From positions 1 to 16,102 of the forward strand of contig JACMMD010000255.1 in NCBI GenBank assembly GCA_014379235.1: DNA of 16,102 nucleotides, read 5' to 3'. Below are positions 1-6,490 of this stretch, one piece after another; the first letter of the stretch is position 1; the number at the start of each line of letters is the position of its first letter. This stretch comes from Anaerolineae bacterium. GTDB taxonomy: Bacteria; Chloroflexota; Anaerolineae; Aggregatilineales; Phototrophicaceae. Both the position numbers and the translations under genes were made by a program. The notes beneath the pieces are model-generated. The model did not search any database and was not told where the DNA came from. It saw nothing but the letters and a program-made list of their open reading frames with translations.

Positions 1-443
1 CCCGCCACCGAACCGACGAAGATCACCGAACCGGATTGGCGCTTAATCATCGGTGGGAAAAAGGCTTTGGTACACAGCCATGTCGAACGCATGTTGGTGT
101 TCATAATCCAGTCGAAATCTTCGGTGGTCAGCGTAGAGACCGTGCCGTTTTTGCCGACTCCGGCGTTATTCACGAGGATGTCCACCTGTCCGAACTCTTC
201 AAAGGCGGCTTTGGCCAAGCGATCAACGTCGGCTTCGCTGCTCACATCTGCCGGGACGACCAGCGCCCGCGCTCCTGTGCCGAGCGCGGCGATTTCTTCG
301 GCTAACGAGTCGAGATCAGATTTGGTGCGTGACGTGATCACGACGTGCGCGCCTTCTCGCGCTAATGCTTTTGCCGAAGCGCGCCCGATGCCTTTACCCG
401 CGCCTGTGATAACTGCGACTTTACCTTCTAAACGACCTGACAT
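1..443 (-). CDS. SDR-family NAD(P)-dependent oxidoreductase (FabG-like), 3' end outside the window
   Basis: This is the first 147 residues of a short-chain dehydrogenase/reductase; the rest lies beyond the left edge. The start is the ATG at 443-441, preceded by a purine-rich GAGAGAGG with 7 bases of spacing. The cofactor-binding glycine motif TGAGKGIG is at residues 13-20, followed by the conserved Asp of the ADVS motif at 66 and NNAG at 92-95. The visible part ends at the strand carrying the active-site Ser (VGSV, about residue 145). The catalytic YxxxK would lie in the missing part. A typical family member is about 250 residues, so about 100 are missing. Family knowledge says it oxidises or reduces an alcohol/ketone using NAD(P) in the cytoplasm. 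The substrate cannot be told; 3-oxoacyl-ACP reductase is only the generic nearest label. It is divergent from the BMP gene across a 347-bp gap. Confidence 0.93.
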   Translation of the reverse strand, partial: MSGRLEGKVAVITGAGKGIGRASAKALAREGAHVVITSRTKSDLDSLAEEIAALGTGARALVVPADVSSEADVDRLAKAAFEEFGQVDILVNNAGVGKNGTVSTLTTEDFDWIMNTNMRSTWLCTKAFFPPMIKRQSGSVIFVGSVA

Positions 444-790
444 TTTTATGCCTCTCTCGCGGTGTTCTAATCTAAGTTCAGAGTTAAAATTTGTTGAATC
501 AATGGTTGAGCTACCTGTTCGCAAGTTCGCCTAGTGTAGTGTTTTCGACCCGTATCGGCAAACGTGATGATGAGCGTGTGAAGGATGCCAGATAACGGCG
601 TATCGAGTTGGGTGTGAAAAATCGTACTTTGTACCAATTGCACAATTACTTGTTTGCTAAATGCACGGAATTCAGCGAACCAGCACAAGCGCCTATCGTT
701 AAGGTTTGGAATAATTACACATACCGGGCACAAAGTTTCGCGGTAAAATTAGCTATTGTTGCCAAGAAAATCTAGATTGTTGGAGGATAC
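444..790. other. Divergent intergenic region, no gene recognised
   Basis: This 347-bp gap separates the divergent SDR and BMP genes and must hold both promoters. A -10-like TAAAAT lies at 744-749, 42 bases before the BMP start, but no good -35 is visible upstream of it. A short direct repeat GTTCGC-AA-GTTCGC is at 517-530. The local composition is more AT-rich than the flanking genes. An open frame on the minus strand at 467-733 has a TTG start, no ribosome-binding site and no recognisable motif, so it is not called. I see no RNA gene or clear hairpin. Confidence 0.5.
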
Positions 791-1978
791 ATGACTCGCA
801 AGCAAGTGTTTATATTGCTGCTTACGTTCGCTTTAATGGGGGCTGTCGTTCCGGCGATGGCGCAGGATGACGAATTCACATTCGGTATCGTGCTGGTCGG
901 GCCGCGCAATGATCGCGGTTGGAGTCAAGCACACTACGAGGCGGGCGAATACGTGGAAGAAAACGTTCCCGGCTCGACCATGCTGGTGTACGAAAGCCTG
1001 AATCCCGCGGACTCGCCGGAGACCACGCTGCTGGATGTGGTCACGGAAATGGTCGATCAAGGCGCGGAACTCATCATCACCACGTCGGATGCTTTTGAAG
1101 AGGACACCAATACGGTTGCCGAAGCATTCCCCGCAGTGACGTTCATCAACGCGACAGGCAGCAACGTGCTCAACGGCGCGCCTGAGAACGTTGGCAACTT
1201 CAACGGCCAAATGGAATGGATGAAAACTGTCGGCGGCTGCGCGGCTGCGCTGGCCACTGAGACGGGTCAGATTGGCTACCTCGGGCCGTTGATTAACGCC
1301 GAGACTCGCCGTCATGCCGCCTCGTCCTACCTCGGTGCGCGCTACTGCTGGGAAAACTATCGCGGTGAAGACCCCGCCGATCTTGATTTCTCGGTGACGT
1401 GGATTGGCTTCTGGTTCAATATCCCCGGCGTCACACTCGACCCGACGGAAGAAACCAACGCCTTCTTCGATAACGGCGCGGATGTGGTCGTTTCGGGCAT
1501 CGACACCACCGAAGCGCTGGTCGTTGCTGGTCAACGAGCCGCAGCAGGTGAGACGGTTTACGCTATGCCTTACGACTTCGTGGGCGCGTGTGCGGAAGCC
1601 GAAGACGTGTGCATCGGTGTCCCCTATTACAACTGGGGCCCGGCTTACACCAATATCGTCAATCAGGTGAAGGAAGATACGTGGACTTCGGAGTGGATTT
1701 TTGAAGCGCCGAACTTCGCCGACCCTGATACGTCGATTGTGGGCTTCGTCCCCGGCGGCGCGCTGACCGAAGAACAACTGGCCATGCTGGATGAATACAT
1801 CGCGGAACTCACCGCCTACGGCACCGATGAAGCCAATGCTGACAGCATCTATCTTTGGCAGGGGCCTCTGAGCTTGCAAGATGGTACGGAACTGGCTGCT
1901 GATGGCGAGAAGGTTGAACTGCTGGATGTGTGGTTCTTGCCGCAGCTTCTGGATGGCATGACCGGCGCAAGCGAGTAA
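791..1978 (+). CDS. BMP-family ABC transporter substrate-binding protein
   Basis: This 395-residue exported protein has the basic membrane protein (BMP/PnrA-like) fold seen in purine-nucleoside binding proteins. An N-terminal Sec signal peptide covers residues 1-24 (basic MTRK, hydrophobic core, AMA before Q25). There is no lipobox cysteine. The family's opening strand motif FGIVLVGPRNDRGWSQAHYE is at 31-50, with VTFINATG at 116-123 and a DVVVSGID-type strand in the middle. The start ATG follows GGAGG at 782-786 with 4 bases of spacing. It should bind a small solute outside the cytoplasmic membrane and deliver it to an ABC permease, but no permease or ATPase gene is in the window, so it is an orphan here. 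The Rieske oxygenase follows 99 bases downstream on the same strand, suggesting uptake plus oxidation of one compound. Nucleoside specificity is family knowledge, not shown by this sequence. Confidence 0.92.
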   Translation: MTRKQVFILLLTFALMGAVVPAMAQDDEFTFGIVLVGPRNDRGWSQAHYEAGEYVEENVPGSTMLVYESLNPADSPETTLLDVVTEMVDQGAELIITTSDAFEEDTNTVAEAFPAVTFINATGSNVLNGAPENVGNFNGQMEWMKTVGGCAAALATETGQIGYLGPLINAETRRHAASSYLGARYCWENYRGEDPADLDFSVTWIGFWFNIPGVTLDPTEETNAFFDNGADVVVSGIDTTEALVVAGQRAAAGETVYAMPYDFVGACAEAEDVCIGVPYYNWGPAYTNIVNQVKEDTWTSEWIFEAPNFADPDTSIVGFVPGGALTEEQLAMLDEYIAELTAYGTDEANADSIYLWQGPLSLQDGTELAADGEKVELLDVWFLPQLLDGMTGASE

Positions 1979-2023
1979 GGCTCGCACGCGCTAAAATCCT
2001 CGATTGAGATCGAATGAATATAA

Positions 2024-2048
2024 GGGCGGGTCTCAGACCCGCCCCTAC
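2024..2048 (+). repeat. REP-like palindrome, GGGC..GCCC plus CTAC family (copy 1)
   Basis: The arms GGGCGGGTCT (2024-2033) and AGACCCGCCC (2035-2044) are perfect reverse complements around a single C, followed by CTAC at 2045-2048. It lies between the BMP and Rieske genes. Three other copies with different stems but the same boundaries and tail are at 5047, 15746 and 15784. There is no T-run, so it is not a standard terminator; in mRNA it could slow 3' exonucleases or reduce read-through. Confidence 0.85.
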
Positions 2049-2077
2049 CCCCCTGTCTGGTTTTCTGGAGGCCCGAA

Positions 2078-3043
2078 TTGATTAATGACCCGGTTCTGGT
2101 GAATGACTGGCACGTTATTGCCCGCGTGGAAGATGTCCGTGAAGGTGCGCCATTTGGGGCGCGGCTGCTCGAAGAAGACATCGTACTGTGGCGGCTCGGC
2201 GGGCAGGTGATGGCGTGGCAGGATTTGTGCGTTCACCGAGGGTCGAAGCTGTCGCTCGGTACGATTGAGAACGGACGCTTGATGTGCCCGTATCACGGCT
2301 GGACATACAACGAGGAAGGGCGCTGTGTGCTGATGCCCGCTCATCCTGAACAGATGCCGCCGGATAAAGCGCGGGTGAAAACCTATCACGCGCAGGAACG
2401 TTACGGCTGGGTCTGGGTGTGCCTCGGTGAGCCTGCTTGCGATATTTCGCCGTTCGCAGAGTGGGACGATCCGGCTTTCCGCAAAATTCACTGCGGGCCG
2501 TATCGTTTTAAGGCGCATGGCCCGCGTGTGCTTGAGAACTTTCTCGACGTGGCGCACTTCCCATTCGTGCATGAGGGCTTTCTCGGTGATCGCAGCCATA
2601 CACAGATCAGCGACTACGACGTAACCACTGGTGCCGAAGGCGTCACGGCAACAGATATTCGCGTGTGGCAGCCCGACCCTGACGGCACGAGTATCGGCAG
2701 AGATGTTGCTTATACGTACAAGGTTCTGCGTCCGTTGACCAGTTATTTCGTCAAGGTAGCCACGCAGCAGTTTTCGATTTTCTTCGCTGTGACGCCTGTC
2801 GCGGAGATGGAAACGCTCGGTTGGATGTGGATGAACTACAACTACGCCTTCGATGTGCCGGAAGAAGAACTGCGCGCTTTTCAGGATACCGTTGCAAAGC
2901 AGGATATCCCGATTGTCGAGTCGCAGCGGCCTGAACGACTGCCGCTCGACTTGCAAGCTGAACTGCATTTACGCTCGGATCGCACGGCGATTGCGTACCG
3001 CCGCTGGCTGCGGGAATTGGGATTGAGCTTCGGGACGGCGTAA
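2078..3043 (+). CDS. Rieske [2Fe-2S] non-heme iron oxygenase (VanA/ring-hydroxylating alpha-subunit type)
   Basis: This is a 321-residue cytoplasmic oxygenase. The start is TTG (2078) with a strong GGAGG at 2067-2071, 6 bases away; the nearest ATG (2085) is out of frame and begins a different reading. The Rieske cluster ligands are C51, H53, C70 and H73 (CVH ... CPYHGW). The mononuclear iron site shows N154, then H160 and H165 in LDVAHFPFVH; the third ligand is probably D276 in KQDIPIVESQ. The C-terminal part (QRPERLPLDLQAELHLRSD, YRRWLRELG) is typical of single-component oxygenases such as vanillate O-demethylase or dicamba monooxygenase, which need a separate reductase. No reductase is in this window. 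Known relatives hydroxylate or dealkylate aromatic or N-heterocyclic compounds. The substrate is unknown; the upstream BMP protein suggests an imported small molecule. Confidence 0.92.
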   Translation: MINDPVLVNDWHVIARVEDVREGAPFGARLLEEDIVLWRLGGQVMAWQDLCVHRGSKLSLGTIENGRLMCPYHGWTYNEEGRCVLMPAHPEQMPPDKARVKTYHAQERYGWVWVCLGEPACDISPFAEWDDPAFRKIHCGPYRFKAHGPRVLENFLDVAHFPFVHEGFLGDRSHTQISDYDVTTGAEGVTATDIRVWQPDPDGTSIGRDVAYTYKVLRPLTSYFVKVATQQFSIFFAVTPVAEMETLGWMWMNYNYAFDVPEEELRAFQDTVAKQDIPIVESQRPERLPLDLQAELHLRSDRTAIAYRRWLRELGLSFGTA

Positions 3044-3050
3044 GTGTTCG

Positions 3051-3079
3051 CCAGAGGCTAAAGCCATCTGGCTAGAAAG
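3051..3079 (+). repeat. Palindromic repeat, hairpin plus CTAGAA tail (copy 1)
   Basis: CCAGA (3051-3055) pairs with TCTGG (3067-3071), and GGCT (3056-3059) with AGCC (3062-3065), leaving one bulged A at 3066. The tail CTAGAAAG follows. Two other hairpins with an unrelated stem but the same GG-CTAG(A/G)(A) tail occur at 14155 and 15662. It lies just after the Rieske stop codon. Confidence 0.6.
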
Positions 3080-3120
3080 TTCCGGCGGGAAGCGCACTAA
3101 GGCGCTCTGACCCGTTGGAA
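3080..3120 (+). other. Long imperfect hairpin downstream of the Rieske gene
   Basis: TTCCGGCGGG (3080-3089) can pair with CCCGTTGGAA (3111-3120) over 10 bp, including two G-U pairs in RNA. After an asymmetric internal loop (A / CTGA) a second stem AGCGC / GCGCT (3091-3095, 3102-3106) closes the loop ACTAAG. No T-run follows, so it is not a classical terminator. It may be another dispersed palindrome or an mRNA 3'-end structure. No second copy is visible here. Confidence 0.5.
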
Positions 3121-3216
3121 AACGAACCGTGATTGGCAATAGGCGCAGAGTCCATGGATGAGATTAGTTGGTAAGAGACGTTTGCAGATGGATGCCCCAC
3201 AGGAACACGTCATTGC

Positions 3217-3244
3217 TTGACAAAATGCGACTATGGTTTATGAT
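3217..3244 (+). promoter_or_regulatory. Sigma-70-type promoter for the membrane protein/regulator pair
   Basis: A perfect -35 TTGACA (3217-3222) is followed after 16 bases by TATGAT (3239-3244), five of six matches to the -10 consensus. Transcription would begin near 3251, giving a leader of about 42 bases before the ATG at 3293, with AGAGG at 3281-3285 as the ribosome-binding site. This is the best promoter in the window. Confidence 0.72.
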
Positions 3245-3268
3245 GTAAACTAGTTATCTGTATAAACT
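3236..3268. promoter_or_regulatory. Probable operator: two adjacent dyads over the -10 and start site
   Basis: GTTTA-N5-TAAAC (3236-3250) is a perfect inverted repeat that covers the -10. A second, imperfect dyad, AGTTAT...ATAAACT (3252-3268), begins 2 bases later and uses the same half-site. Repression from such a position would block RNA polymerase. The obvious candidate ligand is the winged-helix protein encoded second in this transcript (autoregulation), but that is inference. Confidence 0.5.
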
Positions 3269-3292
3269 AAAAATCATCATAGAGGCAGCATC

Positions 3293-3973
3293 ATGGTCGA
3301 TGTTAACAGGCTTCAACTCAACACCCGTCGCTATGAATTTAGCGACGGCCTGCGCGATTTTCAGTCAGCATTGTGGCTGCTTATCATCGGCGTTTTGATG
3401 TGGATTGGCATCGATTTTCAAAGCGTGTGGCTGCCGCCGATGCGAAGCCTTCAAGACACGTTCGGGAATGTTGTGGCGGCGGTTCTCATTTTTGGCGTTG
3501 TTTTCGGCGCGATGTTGATCTTCGCAAAGGGCAGCCTGAGCCTCATCAATGTGTATTTACGCCGCCGATGGTTGTGGCGGGAAACGGGCATCATTACCGC
3601 TCAAGCATGGCCCATTCCCCGCTCCGCGCTTTTGACATCGTTTGGCATTATCCTGCTGGTGTTTCTGATCGGTTTCTGGCTGGCGCAGCAGCTTGGAGAC
3701 GGGTGGATTATCTTACGCGCAGTAGCCTTCGGAACGGGATTAGCTTCCGGCTATCAATATCTTATTCTTGCTCACCGCTTGCAGTGGACGCGCTATCGAT
3801 TGGTGGCGCTTTTGGGCGTGATTGGTACGGTATTGATTATCATTTTGCCGATCAAGTTCGGGTTAATGGGGCTGTTGGTAAGCCTATTGTGGGCGGTTTT
3901 GCTGGTATCGAACGGTGTGTATGCGCTGCGACAGTTCCTTATTTTCCGGCGGGAGATGGCTGATGCAGCGTGA
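3293..3973 (+). CDS. Integral membrane protein, six predicted TM segments, unknown function
   Basis: I do not recognise a named function. The 226-residue product has a short cytoplasmic-looking N-terminus with the motif RRYEFSDGLRDFQSALW (12-28), then hydrophobic segments at about 27-43, 60-78, 112-134, 138-160, 171-190 and 191-213. A basic loop (LRRRWLWRE, 89-97) lies between the second and third. The start ATG has AGAGG 7 bases upstream and a good promoter at 3217. Its 3' end overlaps the next gene by 11 bases, so the two are almost certainly co-transcribed and translationally coupled. Pairing of such a membrane protein with a small winged-helix regulator suggests that the membrane protein may sense or be controlled together with the regulator, but no substrate can be proposed. 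Confidence 0.88.
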   Translation: MVDVNRLQLNTRRYEFSDGLRDFQSALWLLIIGVLMWIGIDFQSVWLPPMRSLQDTFGNVVAAVLIFGVVFGAMLIFAKGSLSLINVYLRRRWLWRETGIITAQAWPIPRSALLTSFGIILLVFLIGFWLAQQLGDGWIILRAVAFGTGLASGYQYLILAHRLQWTRYRLVALLGVIGTVLIIILPIKFGLMGLLVSLLWAVLLVSNGVYALRQFLIFRREMADAA

Positions 3974-4277
3974 AGTTCAGGACATCACGACGATTGACCG
4001 CGTGATTCACGAGCCCGCGCGTCTGGCGATTGTCGCGGTGCTGTCATCGTGCGAGAGTGCCGATTTCAAATCGCTGCTGAACCTGACTGGACTGACCAAA
4101 GGCAATTTATCCACGCAACTGCAAAGGCTTGAGGAAGCGGGCTATATCTCCATCGCCAAGAGTTTTCAGGAGCGTTACCCGCTGACGACCTGTGCGCTAA
4201 CCAGTGCCGGCCAGCAGGCGTTCAAGGTCTACTGGCAGCGTTATAAGGCGCTCGGCGGCGCGCTCTCCCTTGAATAA
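3963..4277 (+). CDS. Winged-helix transcriptional regulator (HTH_34/MarR-ArsR-like)
   Basis: This is a 104-residue DNA-binding protein made of little more than one winged helix. The start ATG at 3963 has GGGAG at 3951-3955 (7-base spacing) and lies inside the end of the membrane-protein gene; a longer in-frame start at 3915 would add 16 unsupported residues. The motif IDRVIHEPARLAIVAVL (11-27) is typical of the family, where a helix contacts the partner subunit. The helix-turn-helix is at about 35-58 (FKSLLNLTGLTKGNLSTQLQ), and the wing is at 59-75 (GYISIAKSFQERYP). Relatives bind DNA as dimers and repress nearby genes. The dyads at 3236-3268 in front of its own operon are plausible targets. 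No metal-binding cysteine pair or ligand domain is present, so the signal is unknown. Confidence 0.88.
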   Translation: MQREVQDITTIDRVIHEPARLAIVAVLSSCESADFKSLLNLTGLTKGNLSTQLQRLEEAGYISIAKSFQERYPLTTCALTSAGQQAFKVYWQRYKALGGALSLE

Positions 4278-4394
4278 TCCCCTATAAGCGGTTTGCAATA
4301 TCGGTCTTATGGCGTAGATGCGCGTAAGCCCAAGGCTTGAGCTAAATTTCAGCCCTGTGCATGGTGAGTCGGGTGTGCCCTACATGGTAAAGTG

Positions 4395-4424
4395 TTGTCA
4401 TTGAAGGCAAACAACACATATCAT
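4395..4424 (+). promoter_or_regulatory. Possible promoter for the DoxX-like gene
   Basis: TTGTCA (4395-4400) and TATCAT (4419-4424) are each five of six matches to the -35 and -10 consensus, with an 18-base spacer. Transcription would start near 4431, leaving only about 11 bases before the ATG at 4442 and excluding AAGGA (4425-4429) from the message. That short leader lowers confidence. Confidence 0.35.
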
Positions 4425-4441
4425 AAGGATGCACAGAGATC

Positions 4442-4978
4442 ATGAGTACACAAACTATCGTCGCCCGGTTGAACAGCACGGATAAAGTCGTTAGTGGTTG
4501 GTTGGCGCGTCACAGTCTCACCCTACTGCGTATCTCGGTGGGTATCGTCTTCGTGTGGTTCGGCGCGTTGAAGCTCGTTCCCGGCCTTAGCCCTGCTGAA
4601 CCGCTCATCCGTGCCAGCATCACTTTCCTGCCGATGGATTTGTTCCTGCCCGTCCTCGCCATTCTCGAAATGACGATTGGCGTGGGCTTCATTCTCGGCG
4701 GCAAGTTCAAGCGCATCACCATCATCCTGCTGCTCGGTCAAATGGCCGGCGCGATGTCACCGATTGTTCTGCGCCCTGACCTGATCTTCACGCACTTCCC
4801 GTATGCTCTGACGCTGGAAGGCCAGTACATCATCAAGGACATCATCCTGATTAGCGCTGGCTTGGTGGTCGGTGCAACGGTGCGCGGCGGTGGTCTGGTG
4901 GCTGACCCCTCAGCGTTGGCGGCGAGCTTGAAGCGGCGCACTGTGGAAGTCCGTTCGCTGCTGGGCATGGGTGAATAA
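4442..4978 (+). CDS. DoxX-like (DoxX/YkgB type) membrane protein
   Basis: This 178-residue protein has four hydrophobic helices at about 26-44, 68-86, 91-110 and 130-147. The first carries the family signature LLRISVGIVFVWFGALKLVPGLSPAEPL (positions 28-55: key residues R30, G34, F37, W39, F40, G41, K44, P47, G48, P51), and the fourth the motif EGQYIIKDIILISAGLVVGA (126-145). Relatives are small membrane proteins of the DoxX superfamily, some tied to sulfur or redox chemistry, most without a proven role. The start is the ATG at 4442; the ribosome-binding site is weak (AGAGA close by, AAGGA 12 bases away). It is flanked by its own putative promoter and a strong terminator at 5000-5033, so it is probably transcribed alone. 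Confidence 0.85.
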   Translation: MSTQTIVARLNSTDKVVSGWLARHSLTLLRISVGIVFVWFGALKLVPGLSPAEPLIRASITFLPMDLFLPVLAILEMTIGVGFILGGKFKRITIILLLGQMAGAMSPIVLRPDLIFTHFPYALTLEGQYIIKDIILISAGLVVGATVRGGGLVADPSALAASLKRRTVEVRSLLGMGE

Positions 4979-4999
4979 CCCGATACACTCTCAATCGGA

Positions 5000-5033
5000 A
5001 CGCGCTCTATCCAACGGATAGGGCGCGTTTTTT
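5000..5033 (+). terminator. Rho-independent terminator after the DoxX-like gene
   Basis: ACGCGCTCTATCC (5000-5012) pairs with GGATAGGGCGCGT (5016-5028) over 13 bp with one G-U pair and a loop AAC, followed directly by a T-run (5028-5033). It begins 21 bases after the stop codon and separates this gene from dinB. Confidence 0.93.
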
Positions 5034-5046
5034 GTTTGTGGTATGA

Positions 5047-5070
5047 GGGCACGACACGTCGTGCCCCTAC
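5047..5070 (+). repeat. REP-like palindrome, GGGC..GCCC plus CTAC family (copy 2)
   Basis: GGGCACGAC (5047-5055) and GTCGTGCCC (5058-5066) are perfect reverse complements around AC, with tail CTAC at 5067-5070. It sits between the DoxX terminator and the dinB promoter. Its presence argues against the in-frame TTG at 5036 as the dinB start, since that would translate the repeat. Confidence 0.85.
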
Positions 5071-5086
5071 GACAGCGTGGCGTGGT

Positions 5087-5122
5087 CGAACGCTTGCTCT
5101 AGAAACGGGGTTCGGATATGCT
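5087..5122 (+). promoter_or_regulatory. Candidate dinB promoter with a degenerate LexA-like box
   Basis: TTGCTC (5094-5099) and TATGCT (5117-5122) with a 17-base spacer form a moderate promoter about 28 bases before the dinB start. CGAAC-N4-GCTCT (5087-5100) overlaps the -35 and matches eight of ten positions of the Gram-positive-type SOS box CGAAC-N4-GTTCG. Such a box is known to be used by LexA of Dehalococcoides. The match is imperfect, so this is a candidate only. Confidence 0.35.
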
Positions 5123-5149
5123 GAATTCATCGCTGATGAGGGCCGAATT

Positions 5150-6343
5150 ATGCCGCGCATTATTCTCCATCTAGACCTCGATGCTTTCTTTTGCGCCGTC
5201 GAAGAACAGCGCGATCCGTCGTTACGCGGGCTGCCGTTCGCGGTGGGCGGAAAGCCTGACCAGCGCGGCGTGGTGGCGTCATGCTCGTATGCGGCGCGGA
5301 GTTTCGGCGTTCACTCCGCGATGCCGATGGCGATGGCGGTGCGCTACTGCCCCAAGCTGATTATCGTGTCGCATCATTTCGACCTTTACCGTGAGGCGTC
5401 GCGCAAGGTGATGGCGATACTCAATGATCTGACTCCCCTCGTGGAGCAGATTTCGATTGACGAGGCGTTTCTGGATGTGACTGGTTTGCCTGATGGCGGT
5501 GAAACGCTGGCGCGGCGGCTGCAAACGACGATACGCGATTCGTTGGGACTGCCGTGTTCGCTCGGTGTGGCCAGTAATAAGCTGGTGGCCAAGATCGCCA
5601 ACAACGTCGGCAAGTCACAAGCACGTATTGATAAGGGCATGACATCCCCGAACGCGATTCAGGTTGTGCGCGTTGGAGAAGAAGCGGCGTTCGTCGCGCC
5701 GCTGCCGATCCGTGATTTGTGGGGAGTCGGCCCTAAGACCGCCGAACGCTTAAACGCGCTTGGTTTACGCACGATTGGGGACATTGCAAGCTGGCCGCCG
5801 TCTGATCTGGCGCGGCGCTTTGGCAAGATGGGCGAAGAAATCGGGCTGCGGGCGCGGGGTATCGATGAGCGCCCTATCGAAACCGAGCGCGAGACCAAGT
5901 CGATCAGCCGCGAAACGACGTTCAACAACGACATCAACGATGCCGAAACACTCAAACGGACTTTGCGACAGCTAGCGGATGATGTTGGACTGCAACTACG
6001 GCGCGAAGGTTTGAGCGGCAAAACAGTCAAACTCAAGCTGCGCTGGTCGGATTTCACTACGCCATCGCGTCAGGTGTCGTTCGCTAACCCCATCGATCAA
6101 GACGACGAAATCTACGAGGCGGTGATTGGGCTGTTTGATATTTTGTGGCGGGAGCGGCGGGCTGTTCGGCTGATTGGTGTTGGCATGAGTGGGCTGGAAG
6201 AAGGCGGGCGTCAGCTTTCGCTGTGGGATGATCCGAAATCAGCGCGGCTGCGACATTTGCAAAATACGCTGGATTCGCTGAAAGATCGTTACGGTGATGG
6301 GACGGTTCAGCGTGGCAGCGACCTTAAGCCAGAAGACGAGTAG
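5150..6343 (+). CDS. dinB: DNA polymerase IV (Y-family translesion polymerase)
   Basis: This 397-residue Y-family polymerase carries out error-prone synthesis past damaged template bases in the cytoplasm. The start is the ATG at 5150 with GAGGG 7 bases upstream; it gives the usual N-terminus PRIILHLDLDAFFCAVEEQ. The catalytic acids are D9 (LDLD), D104 and E105 (SIDEAFLD). F14 is the steric gate that excludes ribonucleotides. The palm motif CSYAARSFGVHSAMPMAMA is at 45-63, helix-hairpin-helix DNA contacts are near LWGVGPKTAERL, and the little-finger domain covers about 230-345. QLSLW near the C-terminus resembles a beta-clamp binding peptide, but the chain continues about 45 residues past it (SLKDRYGDGTVQRGSDL), as in several Gram-positive and Chloroflexota homologs. 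Length is usual for the family. It appears to be a single-gene unit; a possible SOS box lies upstream. Confidence 0.95.
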   Translation: MPRIILHLDLDAFFCAVEEQRDPSLRGLPFAVGGKPDQRGVVASCSYAARSFGVHSAMPMAMAVRYCPKLIIVSHHFDLYREASRKVMAILNDLTPLVEQISIDEAFLDVTGLPDGGETLARRLQTTIRDSLGLPCSLGVASNKLVAKIANNVGKSQARIDKGMTSPNAIQVVRVGEEAAFVAPLPIRDLWGVGPKTAERLNALGLRTIGDIASWPPSDLARRFGKMGEEIGLRARGIDERPIETERETKSISRETTFNNDINDAETLKRTLRQLADDVGLQLRREGLSGKTVKLKLRWSDFTTPSRQVSFANPIDQDDEIYEAVIGLFDILWRERRAVRLIGVGMSGLEEGGRQLSLWDDPKSARLRHLQNTLDSLKDRYGDGTVQRGSDLKPEDE

Positions 6344-6490
6344 CTTTCAGCGGTCAGCGCGCCGAGTACGGCGTTTCAGCTATCAGCAAAAGACAAAGGC
6401 TTAACACAAGGATACAGAGGGACGAGAGACACAGAGGACAGAAAAGAAAAAAGCATGTCACAAGGGTACAAAGGGGCAAAGGTACAAGGG
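6344..6490 (+). repeat. Composite low-complexity repeat downstream of dinB
   Basis: Directly after the dinB stop comes a run of TTTCAGC/TATCAGC-like words, including a small hairpin CGCCG-AGTA-CGGCG at 6360-6373. A purine-rich, CACAAGG/CAGAGG-like stretch follows from about 6400. Its last 32 bases (6458-6489) recur at 12669-12700 with one mismatch. Similar CTTTAGC words follow the genes ending at 11069 and 12624. The remainder of the gap to 6652 is AT-rich, with TATGAT at 6611-6616 as a possible -10 for the next gene. Confidence 0.7.

Noticed and set aside
467..733. 88-codon minus-strand frame in the divergent SDR/BMP gap
   Set aside because: It starts with TTG without a ribosome-binding site, overlaps the SDR leader, and has no recognisable motif or membrane segment.
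833..1987. 384-codon open frame on the minus strand
   Set aside because: It lies entirely opposite the BMP gene, which has a signal peptide and family motifs. The antisense product is His/Arg-rich, has no ribosome-binding site and resembles no family; it is a shadow of high-GC coding bias.
2045..2968. 307-codon minus-strand open frame opposite the Rieske gene
   Set aside because: It is antisense to a gene with complete Rieske and iron ligands; the composition is typical of an antisense shadow.
3080..3120. Hairpin considered as an integron attC site
   Set aside because: The required paired core sites (RYYYAAC and GTTRRRY) are not both present, and there is no integrase or cassette array nearby.
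5036..5149. N-terminal extension of dinB from an in-frame TTG
   Set aside because: It would translate a REP-like palindrome and the candidate promoter; the ATG at 5150 has a proper ribosome-binding site and gives the standard Pol IV N-terminus.
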